Shown: positions 44,208 to 44,236 of the stretch, one piece after another
How positions within the stretch are numbered: the first letter of the stretch is position 1
How the letters are laid out: every line of letters starts with the position of its first letter
Assembly (NCBI RefSeq): GCF_900009135.1
Contig: NZ_LT797701.1
Coordinates: 72,230-116,465 of the forward strand
Length of the DNA stretch: 44,236 bases
Direction: 5' to 3'
Origin: Planktothrix sp. PCC 11201
GTDB lineage: Bacteria > Cyanobacteriota > Cyanobacteriia > Cyanobacteriales > Microcoleaceae
Notes under the pieces: generated by a model
Database searches by the model: none
The model's input: only the letters and a program-made list of their open reading frames with translations
Told to the model about the DNA's origin: nothing
Program-made: the position numbers and the translations under genes

Positions 44208-44236
44208 CTACCTCCCCTGCTCCCCCTGCTCCCCCT
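44208..44236. repeat. C-rich repeat at the right edge
   Basis: Reverse complement of the G-rich repeat at 1-52, with 21 bases identical (44208-44228 against 11-31). It has no coding potential. Confidence 0.7.

Overview
The window is chromosomal DNA of a filamentous cyanobacterium, most likely of the Oscillatoriales and Planktothrix-like. The organism call is an inference. It rests on many HIP1 octamers (GCGATCGC, for example near 2623, 16545 and 20888), KGK-domain proteins, a kdpA-B-G-C-D order with a kinase-less KdpD, remains of a cyanobactin locus, heptanucleotide tandem repeats and low-to-moderate GC content. No rRNA, tRNA or CRISPR array was seen.

Layout. 1-2.9 kb: purD (minus), then two KGK-domain paralogues, the first broken by one in-frame stop. 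2.9-11.1 kb: one giant secreted protein gene (minus) with two sets of seven propeller-type repeats, a fibronectin-III-like module, about 1,500 residues of Calx-beta-type repeats and a C-terminal RTX calcium-binding domain. Three of its repeat units are near-identical at DNA level. 11.4-15.9 kb: a small conserved cyanobacterial protein, an LEA-like/DnaJ-C-like protein, a secreted pentapeptide/TPR protein, a small conserved protein and an amino-acid-type solute-binding protein. 16.1-23.6 kb is an accessory region: a coiled-coil protein, an antitoxin-like gene cut by an 84-bp inverted-repeat element, a radical-SAM activase-like protein and a protein with two CbxX-type AAA+ domains. An aspartic-peptidase gene pair follows, bracketed by two copies of a 175-200 bp MITE-like element. 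Last comes a zinc-ribbon/coiled-coil/FGE-fold protein whose C-terminus looks like the variable region of a diversity-generating retroelement (DGR). 23.9-26.4 kb: a decayed ISAs1 transposase and what appears to be the tail of a cyanobactin locus (truncated PatA-like protein, PatB-like, PatC-like).

26.5-31.8 kb: divergent NAD-type gap and pfkA (lower glycolysis facing upper glycolysis across a shared 340-bp promoter region), a cyclic-nucleotide-binding protein, then thrB with a membrane protein in one operon. 31.9-39.9 kb: a histidine kinase/response regulator pair divergent from the high-affinity potassium operon kdpA-kdpB-kdpG-kdpC-kdpD. The encoded KdpD has only the sensor and USP domains, so the separate kinase pair is a plausible regulator. 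39.9-44.1 kb: a GH10-like glycosidase, a fused aminoglycoside-phosphotransferase-like/P-loop kinase protein, and a PfkB-family sugar/nucleoside kinase.

The most interesting signal is the putative DGR target at 22093-23553, next to the double AAA+ protein and the mobile aspartic-peptidase cassette. No reverse transcriptase or template repeat lies in the window, so the retroelement would have to act from elsewhere. The cyanobactin remnant is the second point of interest. Function calls rest on recognised motifs and remembered family features; no database search was run.
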